64,000 bases of DNA from Bradyrhizobium retamae (GTDB taxonomy: Bacteria; Pseudomonadota; Alphaproteobacteria; Rhizobiales; Xanthobacteraceae). A model generated the notes under the pieces. It had not been told where the DNA came from. It searched no databases and saw only the letters and a list, made by a program, of their open reading frames with translations. Where the stretch lies: contig NZ_LLYA01000013.1 in the NCBI RefSeq assembly GCF_001440415.1, forward strand, positions 124,001 through 188,000, in the 5' to 3' direction. Below, piece by piece: positions 9,625-17,443 of this stretch. Each line of letters opens with the position of its first letter. Within the stretch, counting starts at the first letter, position 1. The position numbers and the translations under genes are program-made.

Positions 9625-10590
9625 TCAGGCTGCGTGCTGCGCGGTTGCGCCGCTGGCAACCTCCGCAAATCCCTGACGCCACGACGGATGCGCCGGCTGC
9701 CAGTCCAGCTCGCGCCTTGCCTTGGCGTTGGAGCCTGACCGCACCTCCGTCATCATCGAAACCAGGTGCTCGCCGGCGAACAACCGACCAAGCCAAGCCG
9801 GCACGCGAATCGGCGGCCTGGCTCCGACCAGCGTGGCAAGAGCAGGCAGCCATTCGGCGACCGGCGCCGGTTCATCGTCGACGATGTTGTAGATCTCGCC
9901 GGGCTTGCCGCGCTCGATGGCAGCGACGGTAGCGGACGCCGCATCATCGACATGGATGAACGACCACTGTCCGCCACCGCCGCCGATCAGCGGCACGCGG
10001 CGGCGCTGCACCTGTTCGATCATCGCGCGTGAGAGCATGCCGGTGTCGGGGCCATAGAACGACCCATATCGCAGGACGATCCCTTCGAGATTCGCCGAGC
10101 TGGTGACGGCGTCCTCCAGATACTGAATCGCGTCCAGCGTGCGGCGCAGTTCTTCCGGCGGATCGAAATCGAACGGATCGGCCTCCGTCTTGATCGGGTC
10201 GCCGCTGCGGCCGTAGGTCCAGCCGCAGAAGCTCTGGGCGATGAAGCGTTTCACGCCGGCCTCGCGGGCAGCCGTCAACAGAAAATCGGTGCCCTGCGTG
10301 CGCAATCGATTGGTGCTGGCGAACGCGCGATCGAAATGCCTGAGATCTGTGACCGCGGCAAGCTCAGTCATCTGGTCGATGATGACTTCCGGCTTCGCTG
10401 CAAGCACTGCGGCGCGAATGGCCGGCGCGTCGAGCCCATCGGCGATCGCAGGTTCCGCGCCCATCCGTCTGATGATCTCGGCCTTCGCCGCCGTTCGCGT
10501 CGTGCCAACGACGGAATGACCGGCCGCAATCAAGGCGGCAACTAGCGGACGGCCCACAGCGCCAGTGGCGCCTGCAACAAAGATCCGCAT
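9625..10590 (-). CDS. NAD-dependent epimerase/dehydratase family protein
   Basis: A 321-residue extended short-chain dehydrogenase. The N terminus carries the Rossmann motif MRIFVAGATGAVGRPLVAAL (G-x2-G-x2-G). The classical catalytic Tyr-x3-Lys is not clear: the segment FCGWTYGRSGDPIKTE occupies its place, so this may be an atypical, possibly redox-inactive or NADPH-sensing member. A downstream substrate region (FIHVDDAASATVAAIE) is typical of the family. The start at 10590 was chosen for the GGAG seven bases upstream and the Rossmann motif directly at the N terminus; the open frame extends to 10956 without support. No operon partner is evident. Confidence 0.85.
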   Translation of the reverse strand: MRIFVAGATGAVGRPLVAALIAAGHSVVGTTRTAAKAEIIRRMGAEPAIADGLDAPAIRAAVLAAKPEVIIDQMTELAAVTDLRHFDRAFASTNRLRTQGTDFLLTAAREAGVKRFIAQSFCGWTYGRSGDPIKTEADPFDFDPPEELRRTLDAIQYLEDAVTSSANLEGIVLRYGSFYGPDTGMLSRAMIEQVQRRRVPLIGGGGGQWSFIHVDDAASATVAAIERGKPGEIYNIVDDEPAPVAEWLPALATLVGARPPIRVPAWLGRLFAGEHLVSMMTEVRSGSNAKARRELDWQPAHPSWRQGFAEVASGATAQHAA

Positions 10591-10789
10591 GGCAAATTCT
10601 CCTGCTACTGCCCCACAATTCTGGCCGGCAGGTAGTCGAAGGAAATGTGAATTCAAGCTCACGAATGTGGCTGAAGGCCCCCTGTCCATCCGGACTTGTT
10701 CCGCAAGGCCAAGTTGCATCGCGCGCGGATCGACAACAAAAAAGGCGCGCCGTGGGCGCGCCTTCGAAAACGTCGTTGTGACTGAGAAC

Positions 10790-12136
10790 CTACCGAATCG
10801 TGACCGGCGCGGGCAGCGGCGGCACCACCGCCGGCTGCGCACCGGAAGCGGGCGCCAGTTGGGCCTGAGCCGGTCGGGCGGCTGCTGCGGCAGCCGGGCC
10901 AGCGGTGGGCGGCGGAGCGGCTGACGCGCTTGCGGTATTGGCAGGCGGGGGGCCACCGGGCATCACCACCACGCGGGTACCGACCTTGGCGCGCTCGAAC
11001 AGGTCGGAGACGTCCTCGTTCAGCATGCCGATGCAGCCCGAGGAGACGAACTTGCCGATCGTCGAAGGCTGGTTGGTGCCGTGGATGCGGTAGATGGTCG
11101 AACCCAGATACATGGCACGTGCGCCGAGCGGATTGCCGGGGCCGCCGGCCATGAAGCGCGGCAGATAGGGCTGGCGCTCGATCATCTCGGTCGGCGGATG
11201 CCAGTCCGGCCACTCGGCCTTGCGGCTGATCTTCTGCACGCCGTTCCAGGTGAAGCCGTCGCGCCCGACGCGGACGCCGTAGCGGATCGCACGTCCGCCA
11301 CCGAGCACGTAATAGAGGTGGGTATTGGCGGTATCGACAACGATCGTGCCCGCGGGCTCCTTGGTCGTGAAGGCCACTTCCTGGCGGCGCAGATGCGGCG
11401 GAAGCTGCGCAGGGCCGACTTCCGGCTGCTCTTCCGGCGGCAGGGCGGCGAGTTGCACCGGCTTGCCGTCAGTTCCAATGGCGGGTTGCTGCGACTGCGG
11501 GAGCGCGCCAGTCTCGGCGGGCGCAGGCGCGGTGCCAATGGCCCCCGGCGGGCGAAGGCCGGCGCGGTCGTCGTTCGGATAGACGATACCGGCGCCGGGA
11601 ATGCGGCTATCGTCGCGATCCGAATAGACCTGCGGCTGCGAACCGGGCGGACGGTCCGCATAGATCACCGGCGGCGGACCGGCCGGGCGGCCGTAACGCG
11701 GATCGTCGGGCGAAAGGATCGGGCCCGTCGGCGTCGCGGCGCCACGGTCCGAATAGGCCGGGCCAGCGGCCGGCCGGCCATAGCGCGGGTCGTCCGGAGA
11801 AAGGATCGGGCCTGTGGGCATCGGGCCGCCGCGGTCCGAATAGACCGGGGCGGGCGCCGGGCGGCCATAGCGGGGATCGTTGGGCGACAGCACCGGGCCG
11901 GGCGGCGGCAACGCGGCCGAACTCGGCGCGTTCGGCGCTTCGTCGTCTTCCAGTCCGTCGAAATCAGGTTCGCCGGCACGGCGTTCGTCAACCGCATAGC
12001 CACCGGGCACGTACGGTCCCGGAGCTGTCGAATAGACCTGGCCGGGAGCTGGCGGATAGCTCTGCGCTTGGGCGAGCGAGGTTCCAGCCATGCCAGCGGC
12101 AATGGCGGCACAAATCGTCAAAATGCGGTTGTTCAT
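10790..12136 (-). CDS. L,D-transpeptidase (YkuD/ErfK) with proline-rich repeats
   Basis: A 448-residue exported L,D-transpeptidase, a class that forms 3-3 peptidoglycan cross-links or attaches proteins to the wall. After a signal peptide ending near SLAQAQ comes a long Pro/Gly-rich linker. It holds three near-identical units of about 28 residues (SPDDPRYGRPA followed by YSDRG) and a degenerate fourth. The catalytic YkuD domain lies in the C-terminal half, with the conserved His of IHGTNQPSTIG and the nucleophile Cys of SSGCIGM. A short Ala/Pro-rich tail follows. The start at 12136 has AAAGG five bases upstream; 12139 (MMNNR) is also possible. It is likely periplasmic, the linker perhaps spanning the wall. 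Confidence 0.92.
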   Translation of the reverse strand: MNNRILTICAAIAAGMAGTSLAQAQSYPPAPGQVYSTAPGPYVPGGYAVDERRAGEPDFDGLEDDEAPNAPSSAALPPPGPVLSPNDPRYGRPAPAPVYSDRGGPMPTGPILSPDDPRYGRPAAGPAYSDRGAATPTGPILSPDDPRYGRPAGPPPVIYADRPPGSQPQVYSDRDDSRIPGAGIVYPNDDRAGLRPPGAIGTAPAPAETGALPQSQQPAIGTDGKPVQLAALPPEEQPEVGPAQLPPHLRRQEVAFTTKEPAGTIVVDTANTHLYYVLGGGRAIRYGVRVGRDGFTWNGVQKISRKAEWPDWHPPTEMIERQPYLPRFMAGGPGNPLGARAMYLGSTIYRIHGTNQPSTIGKFVSSGCIGMLNEDVSDLFERAKVGTRVVVMPGGPPPANTASASAAPPPTAGPAAAAAARPAQAQLAPASGAQPAVVPPLPAPVTIR

Positions 12137-12139
12137 CAT

Positions 12140-12485
12140 CGCCTTTGTATAGACCCCAAGCCCCACCGGACGGTTAACGGCAGATGACGGAAGATCGCGG
12201 CGCATTCAAGACAAATCCGCGAAATTCGGCCCAAACCAGTCATTTGTGATCGCAGGCAAGCTGCGGCAAAGATGCCTCAGGACGGCGGAAATCGCCGTCG
12301 GCGGGTGGTGCGCGACGTCGAACCGCAGATTTTGTAACAAAAAGCCACCGGGCATTGAGATACTCTCAAATCGGCCTGATTCGCGCGCGCCACACCCTCC
12401 GCCGCATCCGGCCCGCACAGTGGTCACCGCGTTCCCTTGGCAAGCAATAACCCTTCCGAGATCACGGAGGGTGGAACCCTGATCC
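12140..12485. other. Gap between divergent genes, no gene seen
   Basis: Some 345 bp lie between the L,D-transpeptidase start and the next plus-strand gene. No frame has coding character. The region should hold both promoters; a ribosome binding site (GGAGGG) precedes 12486. Confidence 0.5.
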
Positions 12486-13256
12486 ATGCTTCCCGGCTTT
12501 CGTTTCTTGTTCATCGCGATCGTGCTGTCGATGTCGATCCTGGTTTTTGGTCTTGGCGCTGCCGCCCTGTTGCGGGCCGCGCATGAGGAATTTGCCAATC
12601 TTCCCTCGCGACGGGCGGCGCCCGAGCCGATGTTCGCCCGCCAGAACGACGACCCGCTGCCGAGCTTGGCGTTGATGCGCGTCGATCCACCCGTCGCGGA
12701 GAGGCCGGCCGACAACGTCGCGGCCGCCGCCGTCCCGGAAGCAGCCTCGGAGGCACCGGCATCGACTGTGCAGTCTCCAGACGCCAGTCCGGCGGAGCCC
12801 GAGCAACTGGCTGCGGCGACGCCGGCAGAGCCGGAGATGATTGCGGAGACACCGGTTGCTCCGGCTTCCGCGGCCCAAACCGAGGCACCCGCTCCCAGTG
12901 CGGAAGTGAAGCTCGCCGCCGTCCCTGATACGCCGGAGCCCGCCGCTGCCGCCGCCTCGCCTCCCGCGGCGCCGACAACGGACGTGCCGTTACTTGAAGA
13001 CAACGCCGCTGTGACCAGGATCGCGACGCTCGGCGGTCCCGCCGCCATCGTCGATGAAAAGACATCGGCCAAGACCACGGAAGCGAAGCCCGATCGGAGT
13101 GCCGTCAAAAAGCGGGCCGCGCAGCAGGCCCAGGAACGGCGGCGGATTGCGGCGCAGCGGGCGCGCCTGGCACGCGAGGCGGCGCTGGCTCAGCAGCAAC
13201 TGCAGGCCAATCCGTTCGCGCAATTCCAGACCCCGACCCCGCGCGCGACGCGGTAG
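12486..13256 (+). CDS. Membrane-anchored Ala/Pro-rich protein, unknown
   Basis: This 256-residue protein has one N-terminal hydrophobic helix (residues about 6-30, FLFIAIVLSMSILVFGLGAA) with no obvious cleavage site, so it is probably anchored in the inner membrane. Residues 70-175 are a low-complexity Ala/Pro/Glu linker. The end is strongly basic with Gln and Arg (KKRAAQQAQERRRIAAQRAR), likely a helix or coiled coil, and closes with QANPFAQFQTPTPRA. The layout resembles a single-pass anchor with a disordered spacer, but no domain is recognised. It converges with the sulfurtransferase gene only seven bases downstream. Similar hypothetical proteins are common in Bradyrhizobium genomes. Confidence 0.75.
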   Translation: MLPGFRFLFIAIVLSMSILVFGLGAAALLRAAHEEFANLPSRRAAPEPMFARQNDDPLPSLALMRVDPPVAERPADNVAAAAVPEAASEAPASTVQSPDASPAEPEQLAAATPAEPEMIAETPVAPASAAQTEAPAPSAEVKLAAVPDTPEPAAAAASPPAAPTTDVPLLEDNAAVTRIATLGGPAAIVDEKTSAKTTEAKPDRSAVKKRAAQQAQERRRIAAQRARLAREAALAQQQLQANPFAQFQTPTPRATR

Positions 13257-13263
13257 CGCTTGA

Positions 13264-14124
13264 TCAAGCCGGGCCGGTCGCAACCGGGGGACCGTCGGGT
13301 GCGCCCCACTCCGTCCACGAGCCGTCATACAGCGCCGGGTTCTCGACGCCGAGACGATAGAGCGCCAGCGTCAGCACGGCGGCGCTGACGCCGGATCCGC
13401 AGCTCGTCACGATCGGTGCATCGAGCTTCACGCCGGCGCCGAGAAATGCCGCGCGCAATTCGTCGAGCGGCTTCATCGTGCCGGTCGCAGCATCAAACAG
13501 ATTGTTGTACGGCAGGCTGAGACTGCCGGGAATATGGCCGGAGCGAAGTCCCTGCCGCGGCTCGGCGACCTTGCCCTGATAACGTTCACTGGCGCGCGCA
13601 TCGATCACCTGTTCAGCGCGGCTTGCGAGATTGGCGACGAGCTGCTGCATGCTGCGCGTGCGCCGCGCATCGAACGTCGCCTTGAACGTCGAAGGCTTCG
13701 GCGTCACCTGCCCGCTCTCGACCTTGCGGCCTTCCGCGACCCACTTCTTCAGGCCGCCATCGAGCACGCGCACGTCCTTGCCGAACGACAGAAACATCCA
13801 CCACGCCCGGGGTGCGGCGACCCAGCCGCCGGAATCATAGACCACGACGGTGTCGTCATTGCCGATCCCGAGCGCGCCGACGTCGCGGCCGAATTGCTCG
13901 GCGGAAGGAAACATGTGCGGCAGCGGATTGGAATGGTCGGACACCGCATCGACGTCAAAGAACACCGCGCCCGGAATATGCGCGGCGAGATAGTCGTCTT
14001 TCGGCAACGGCATCACGCCCGGCATCTTGAACGTGGCGTCGACGATTTTGACGTTGGGATCGTTCAGGTGCTCGGCGAGCCAGTCGGTGGAGACGAGCGG
14101 GTCAGTGGTGGTCGTGGTGGTCAT
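13264..14124 (-). CDS. sseA: 3-mercaptopyruvate sulfurtransferase
   Basis: A 286-residue two-rhodanese-domain enzyme that transfers sulfur from 3-mercaptopyruvate to thiol acceptors or cyanide. Domain 1 (residues about 10-130) is inactive and domain 2 carries the catalytic Cys242 in SCGSGVSA. The CG(S)GV loop distinguishes mercaptopyruvate enzymes from thiosulfate sulfurtransferases (CRKGV). The N-terminal DYLAAHIPGAVFFDVD and later LRSGHIPGSLSLPYNN are the conserved rhodanese segments. No signal peptide is evident, so it is cytosolic. A second single-domain rhodanese follows upstream on the same strand across a repeat (14288-14701). Confidence 0.93.
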   Translation of the reverse strand: MTTTTTTDPLVSTDWLAEHLNDPNVKIVDATFKMPGVMPLPKDDYLAAHIPGAVFFDVDAVSDHSNPLPHMFPSAEQFGRDVGALGIGNDDTVVVYDSGGWVAAPRAWWMFLSFGKDVRVLDGGLKKWVAEGRKVESGQVTPKPSTFKATFDARRTRSMQQLVANLASRAEQVIDARASERYQGKVAEPRQGLRSGHIPGSLSLPYNNLFDAATGTMKPLDELRAAFLGAGVKLDAPIVTSCGSGVSAAVLTLALYRLGVENPALYDGSWTEWGAPDGPPVATGPA

Positions 14125-14137
14125 GTCTTGTATCCAT

Positions 14138-14275
14138 CGTCATTCCGGGATGCGCCGCAAGGCGCAGACCTCAGATGTGCAATTGCACATCGCGGAAGCC
14201 AGAGATTATGTTGCGAGATTCTCGGATGCGCAATTGCGCATCATAGTTCGCGCTTCGCGCGCCCCGGAATGACGG
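14138..14275. repeat. Intergenic inverted repeat, family B
   Basis: The element begins CGTCATTCCGGGATGCGCC and ends GCGCGCCCCGGAATGACGG, terminal inverted repeats around an interior with GTGCAATTGCACAT and GCGCAATTGCGCAT palindromes. It fills the gap between the two sulfurtransferase genes. A degraded relative may lie at about 41930-41998 (GTGCAGTTGCACAT, CACCGGAATGACG). Confidence 0.75.
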
Positions 14276-14287
14276 AGGCCGCAACGC

Positions 14288-14701
14288 CTACACTTTCTTC
14301 TTCGGCTCCCATTTCTCCACCGGACCGCCGGCGTCGCGCCAGGCGGCGAAGCCGCCGCCCATATGCGCAACCGGCTTCAGGCCCATGTCCTGCGCGGTCT
14401 TGGCCGCGAGCGCCGAGCGCATGCCGCCGGCGCAATGGAAGATGAACTTCTTGTCTTCCTGAAAGATCGGCTTGGCATAGGGGCTTTGCGGATCGATCCA
14501 GAATTCCAGCATGCCGCGGGTGCAGGAGAACGCGCCGGGAATCTTGCCCTCGCGTTCGATCTCGCGGGGATCGCGGATATCGACGATCACGACGTTGGGA
14601 TCCTGCGCGGCCTTGATGGCCTCGGTGGCGCTGACAGTCTCGATCTCGGCATTGGCTTCGTCGATCAGGGATTTGATGCCGCGGTGGATGGTCTGGGGCA
14701 T
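14288..14701 (-). CDS. Single-domain rhodanese-like sulfurtransferase
   Basis: A 137-residue rhodanese-fold protein. The catalytic Cys lies in the FHCAGGMRSA loop, giving a six-residue active-site loop as in sulfurtransferases rather than Cdc25 phosphatases. The CH2A segment (VVIVDIRDPREIEREGKIPG) and the closing GGFAAWRDAGGPVEKW are intact. The start at 14701 follows GAGGAAACACA and gives MPQTIHRGIKSL; the open frame to 14848 passes through an intergenic repeat and is rejected. It is cytosolic. The partner that accepts sulfur is unknown; proximity to sseA suggests related sulfur handling, but the genes are separated by a repeat and may be independently transcribed. Confidence 0.88.
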   Translation of the reverse strand: MPQTIHRGIKSLIDEANAEIETVSATEAIKAAQDPNVVIVDIRDPREIEREGKIPGAFSCTRGMLEFWIDPQSPYAKPIFQEDKKFIFHCAGGMRSALAAKTAQDMGLKPVAHMGGGFAAWRDAGGPVEKWEPKKKV

Positions 14702-14729
14702 TGTGTTTCCTCTTTGTGTTTGTGCGCGT

Positions 14730-14847
14730 GTCCCGGACGCGGTGCAGCACCCCTTAGGTGATGCACCGCAGAGCCGGGACCCAGATCGCAGCCGATGGGC
14801 CCCGGCTCTGCAGCGCACCGCTGACGCGCTGCGCTGCGTCCGGGGCA
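14730..14847. repeat. Intergenic inverted repeat, family C
   Basis: The segment starts GTCCCGGACGCGGTGCAGC and ends CGCTGCGTCCGGGGCAC, complementary ends enclosing GTGATGCACCGCAGAGCCGG and CCCCGGCTCTGCAGCGCACC, which can also pair. It is the layered palindrome typical of Bradyrhizobium intergenic elements, sitting between the rhodanese and VWA genes. Confidence 0.75.
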
Positions 14848-14857
14848 CGCAATCCCG

Positions 14858-16033
14858 CTACCGCACCAATTCCTTCATCGCGCCTTCGAGGCCTTCGATC
14901 GTGATCGGGTACATGCGATCCGAAAGCAGCCGGCGGATGATGGCGGTGGATTCCGAATAGTCCCAGTGTTTCTGCGCCACCGGATTGAGCCACACCGTAT
15001 GCGGATAGGTGCGCGTGATGCGCTCCAGCCAAACCGCGCCGGCTTCCTCGTTCACATGCTCGACCGAGCCGCCCGGCACCATGATCTCATACGGCGACAT
15101 CGAGGCGTCGCCGACGAACACCACCTTGTAGTCGTGCGGATATTTATGCAGCACGTCCCAGGTCTGCGTGCGGTCAGTGAAGCGACGCTTGTTCTGCTTC
15201 CACACGCCTTCATAGAGGCAGTTGTGGAAATAGAAATATTCCATGTGCTTGAACTCGGACTTCGCGGCCGAGAACAACTCCTCGACCTGCTCGATGTGCG
15301 AATCCATCGAGCCGCCGATGTCGAAGAACACCAAAACCTTCACCGCATTACGGCGTTCCGGGCGCATATGCACGTCGAGATAGCCGTGGTTGGCGGTCTC
15401 CCTGATCGTGGTGTCCAAATCGAGCTCGTCGGGCGCGCCGGTGCGGGCGAATTTGCGCAGCCGGCGCAGCGCGATCTTGACGTTGCGGATGCCGAGCTCG
15501 ACATTGCCGTCGAGATCTTTGAACTCGCGCTTGTCCCACACCTTGACGGCGCGGTTGTTGCGGTTCTTCTCCTGCCCGATCCGCACGCCTTCGGGATTGT
15601 AGCCATGAGCGCCGAACGGCGAGGTGCCGGCGGTGCCGATCCACTTGTTGCCGCCCTGATGGCGGCCCTGCTGTTCCTTCAGCCGTTGGCGAAGCGTCTC
15701 CATAAGCTTGTCCCAGCCCATCGCCTCGATCTGCTTCTTCTCTTCCTCGGTGAGGTATTTTTCCGCGAGCTTCTTCAGCCATTCGGCGGGAATGTCCGCC
15801 TTCTCCATAGCATCCAGCAGGCTTTCCAGCCCTTTGAACACGGTGCCAAAGACGCGATCGAACTTGTCGAGGTTGCGCTCGTCCTTCACCAAAGCGGCGC
15901 GGGAGAGATAGTAGAAATTCTCCACCGTCTGATCGGCAAGGTCGGCATCGAGCGCCTCCATCAGCGTCAGATATTCACGCAGCGTCACCGGGACCTGCGC
16001 GTCGCGCAACGATGTGAAGAATTGCAGGAACAT
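14858..16033 (-). CDS. CoxE-type VWA domain protein
   Basis: A 391-residue cytosolic protein with a C-terminal von Willebrand factor A domain. The metal-ion-dependent adhesion site DIGGSM is at residues 238-243, with further conserved FVGDASMSPYE downstream. The N-terminal half is helical and charged, as in CoxE-like proteins. Such proteins work with MoxR-type AAA+ ATPases to insert metals or activate enzymes. A MoxR ATPase is encoded 480 bp away at 16516 on the opposite strand, with a small membrane-protein gene between. The split divergent arrangement is unusual, because in many genomes the pair is adjacent and codirectional. The client enzyme is not identifiable from this window. Confidence 0.9.
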   Translation of the reverse strand: MFLQFFTSLRDAQVPVTLREYLTLMEALDADLADQTVENFYYLSRAALVKDERNLDKFDRVFGTVFKGLESLLDAMEKADIPAEWLKKLAEKYLTEEEKKQIEAMGWDKLMETLRQRLKEQQGRHQGGNKWIGTAGTSPFGAHGYNPEGVRIGQEKNRNNRAVKVWDKREFKDLDGNVELGIRNVKIALRRLRKFARTGAPDELDLDTTIRETANHGYLDVHMRPERRNAVKVLVFFDIGGSMDSHIEQVEELFSAAKSEFKHMEYFYFHNCLYEGVWKQNKRRFTDRTQTWDVLHKYPHDYKVVFVGDASMSPYEIMVPGGSVEHVNEEAGAVWLERITRTYPHTVWLNPVAQKHWDYSESTAIIRRLLSDRMYPITIEGLEGAMKELVR

Positions 16034-16174
16034 GGGTTACAGATTGCCCGCCGGGCGGCGCACGTCAAGGGCCAGAGCCTGTCAAAGGCCGGCGCATAGC
16101 TGTCAGGCCTAGACCGGGTAGGTTTTTCAATTACAATTGACCTGCAAAAGGCTTATTCCGGCAGGGGAAATTCA

Positions 16175-16417
16175 ATGGGAATCATAGCGGCGCTGATCAT
16201 CGGCGGTGTTGCGGGCTGGCTTGCCGGGTTGATCGTGCGCGGCGCAGGCTTCGGGCTGATCGGCAATGTCGTGATCGGCATCATCGGCGCGTTGCTTGCG
16301 AGCTGGCTGTTGCCGCAGCTCGGCGTCAGTCTCGGCGCAGGCTGGGTCCGCGATATTGTCAACGCCACGATCGGCGCGGTGATCATCCTGGTGATCCTGT
16401 CACTGATCAGACGCTGA
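16175..16417 (+). CDS. GlsB/YeaQ/YmgE family stress-response membrane protein
   Basis: An 80-residue very hydrophobic protein of the transglycosylase-associated family. Three helices are visible, near residues 2-20, 26-46 and 58-77. They are glycine-rich (GGVAGWLAGLIVRGAGFGLI), and the helix-breaking QLGVSLGAG loop lies before the third. Family members are often induced by stress; biochemical function is not known. The start at 16175 follows GCAGGGGAAATTCA. A strong hairpin follows at 16441, so it is probably a monocistronic gene between the VWA and MoxR genes. Confidence 0.9.
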   Translation: MGIIAALIIGGVAGWLAGLIVRGAGFGLIGNVVIGIIGALLASWLLPQLGVSLGAGWVRDIVNATIGAVIILVILSLIRR

Positions 16418-16440
16418 CGAAGCCGCAGCAATTCCAATCG

Positions 16441-16464
16441 CGACCGCCGGACCGGCGGTCGTTT
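16441..16464 (+). terminator. Hairpin after the GlsB/YeaQ-type gene
   Basis: CGACCGCC (16441-16448) pairs with GGCGGTCG (16454-16461) across a five-base loop, followed by TTT. It is 23 bp past the stop and is a plausible terminator with a short T run. Confidence 0.6.
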
Positions 16465-16515
16465 ACTGTTCAGGCCGCGAGCGGCTGACGAACGAACAAC
16501 AAGGCAAACGGATAG

Positions 16516-17358
16516 ATGAAATTTACCGGCACCAAGGACTATGTCGCCACCGACGACCTCAAGGTCGCCGTCAACGCCTCGATCGTGCTCGAACGCCCGC
16601 TGCTGATCAAGGGCGAGCCCGGCACCGGCAAGACCGTGCTGGCGGAAGAAGTCGCCAAGGCGCTCGGCGCGCCGCTTCTGACCTGGCACATCAAGTCGAC
16701 CACCAAGGCGCAGCAGGGTCTTTACGAATACGACGCGGTGTCGCGGCTGCGCGACAGCCAGCTCGGCGATAGCAGGGTTTCCGACATCTCCAACTACATC
16801 AAGCGCGGCAAATTGTGGGAAGCTTTTACCCACGAGAAGCGCCCGGTGCTTTTGATCGACGAGATCGACAAGGCCGACATCGAGTTTCCGAATGACCTCC
16901 TGCTCGAACTCGATCGCATGGAGTTCTTCGTCTACGAGACTGGCGAGAACATCAAGGCGAGCCTGCGCCCGATCGTGATGATCACCTCGAACAACGAAAA
17001 GGAACTGCCGGACGCGTTTCTGCGCCGCTGCTTCTTCCACTACATCAAGTTTCCCGACGCCGACACCATGGGCCGGATCGTCGACGTGCACTTCCCCGGC
17101 ATCAAGAAGCGCCTGGTGGAGGAAGCCTTGCGCATCTTCTTCGAGGTGCGCGAAGTGCCGGGTCTGAAGAAGAAGCCCTCGACCTCCGAGCTGCTCGACT
17201 GGCTCAAGCTGTTGCTGAACGAGGACATCACCCCGGAGATGCTGCGGGAGCGCGATCCGCGCAAGCTGATCCCGCCGCTGCACGGCGCTCTCTTGAAGAA
17301 CGAACAGGACGTGCACCTGTTCGAGCGGCTGGCGTTCCTCAGCCGACGCGAAGTGTAG
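16516..17358 (+). CDS. MoxR-family AAA+ ATPase
   Basis: A 280-residue AAA+ ATPase of the MoxR group. Walker A is GEPGTGKT at residues 33-40 and Walker B is VLLIDEIDKA at 111-120. The sensor region MITSNNEKELPDAFLRRCFF holds the Asn and Arg-finger motifs typical of the family. MoxR proteins act with a VWA-domain partner as chaperones that activate metalloenzymes. The likely partner is the CoxE-type VWA protein at 14858-16033. No membrane segment is seen. A perfect terminator follows, so it does not co-transcribe with the downstream monooxygenase. Confidence 0.92.
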   Translation: MKFTGTKDYVATDDLKVAVNASIVLERPLLIKGEPGTGKTVLAEEVAKALGAPLLTWHIKSTTKAQQGLYEYDAVSRLRDSQLGDSRVSDISNYIKRGKLWEAFTHEKRPVLLIDEIDKADIEFPNDLLLELDRMEFFVYETGENIKASLRPIVMITSNNEKELPDAFLRRCFFHYIKFPDADTMGRIVDVHFPGIKKRLVEEALRIFFEVREVPGLKKKPSTSELLDWLKLLLNEDITPEMLRERDPRKLIPPLHGALLKNEQDVHLFERLAFLSRREV

Positions 17359-17373
17359 TTGCTGACGACCGCG

Positions 17374-17409
17374 ACGCCAGAACCTGAGGTTCTGGCGTTT
17401 TGCTTTTCG
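17374..17409 (+). terminator. Strong rho-independent terminator after the MoxR gene
   Basis: ACGCCAGAACC (17374-17384) and GGTTCTGGCGT (17388-17398) form a perfect 11-bp stem with a three-base loop, followed by TTTTGCTTTT. It lies 16 bp after the MoxR stop and 35 bp before the next gene. Confidence 0.93.
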
Positions 17410-17443
17410 TAAGACACGACAAACCAAAAAAAGAACAGGGAAG

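Noticed and set aside
9493..9932. Plus-strand frames across the end of the dehydrogenase and epimerase genes
   Set aside because: They are antisense or out-of-frame shadows of genes with clear domains.
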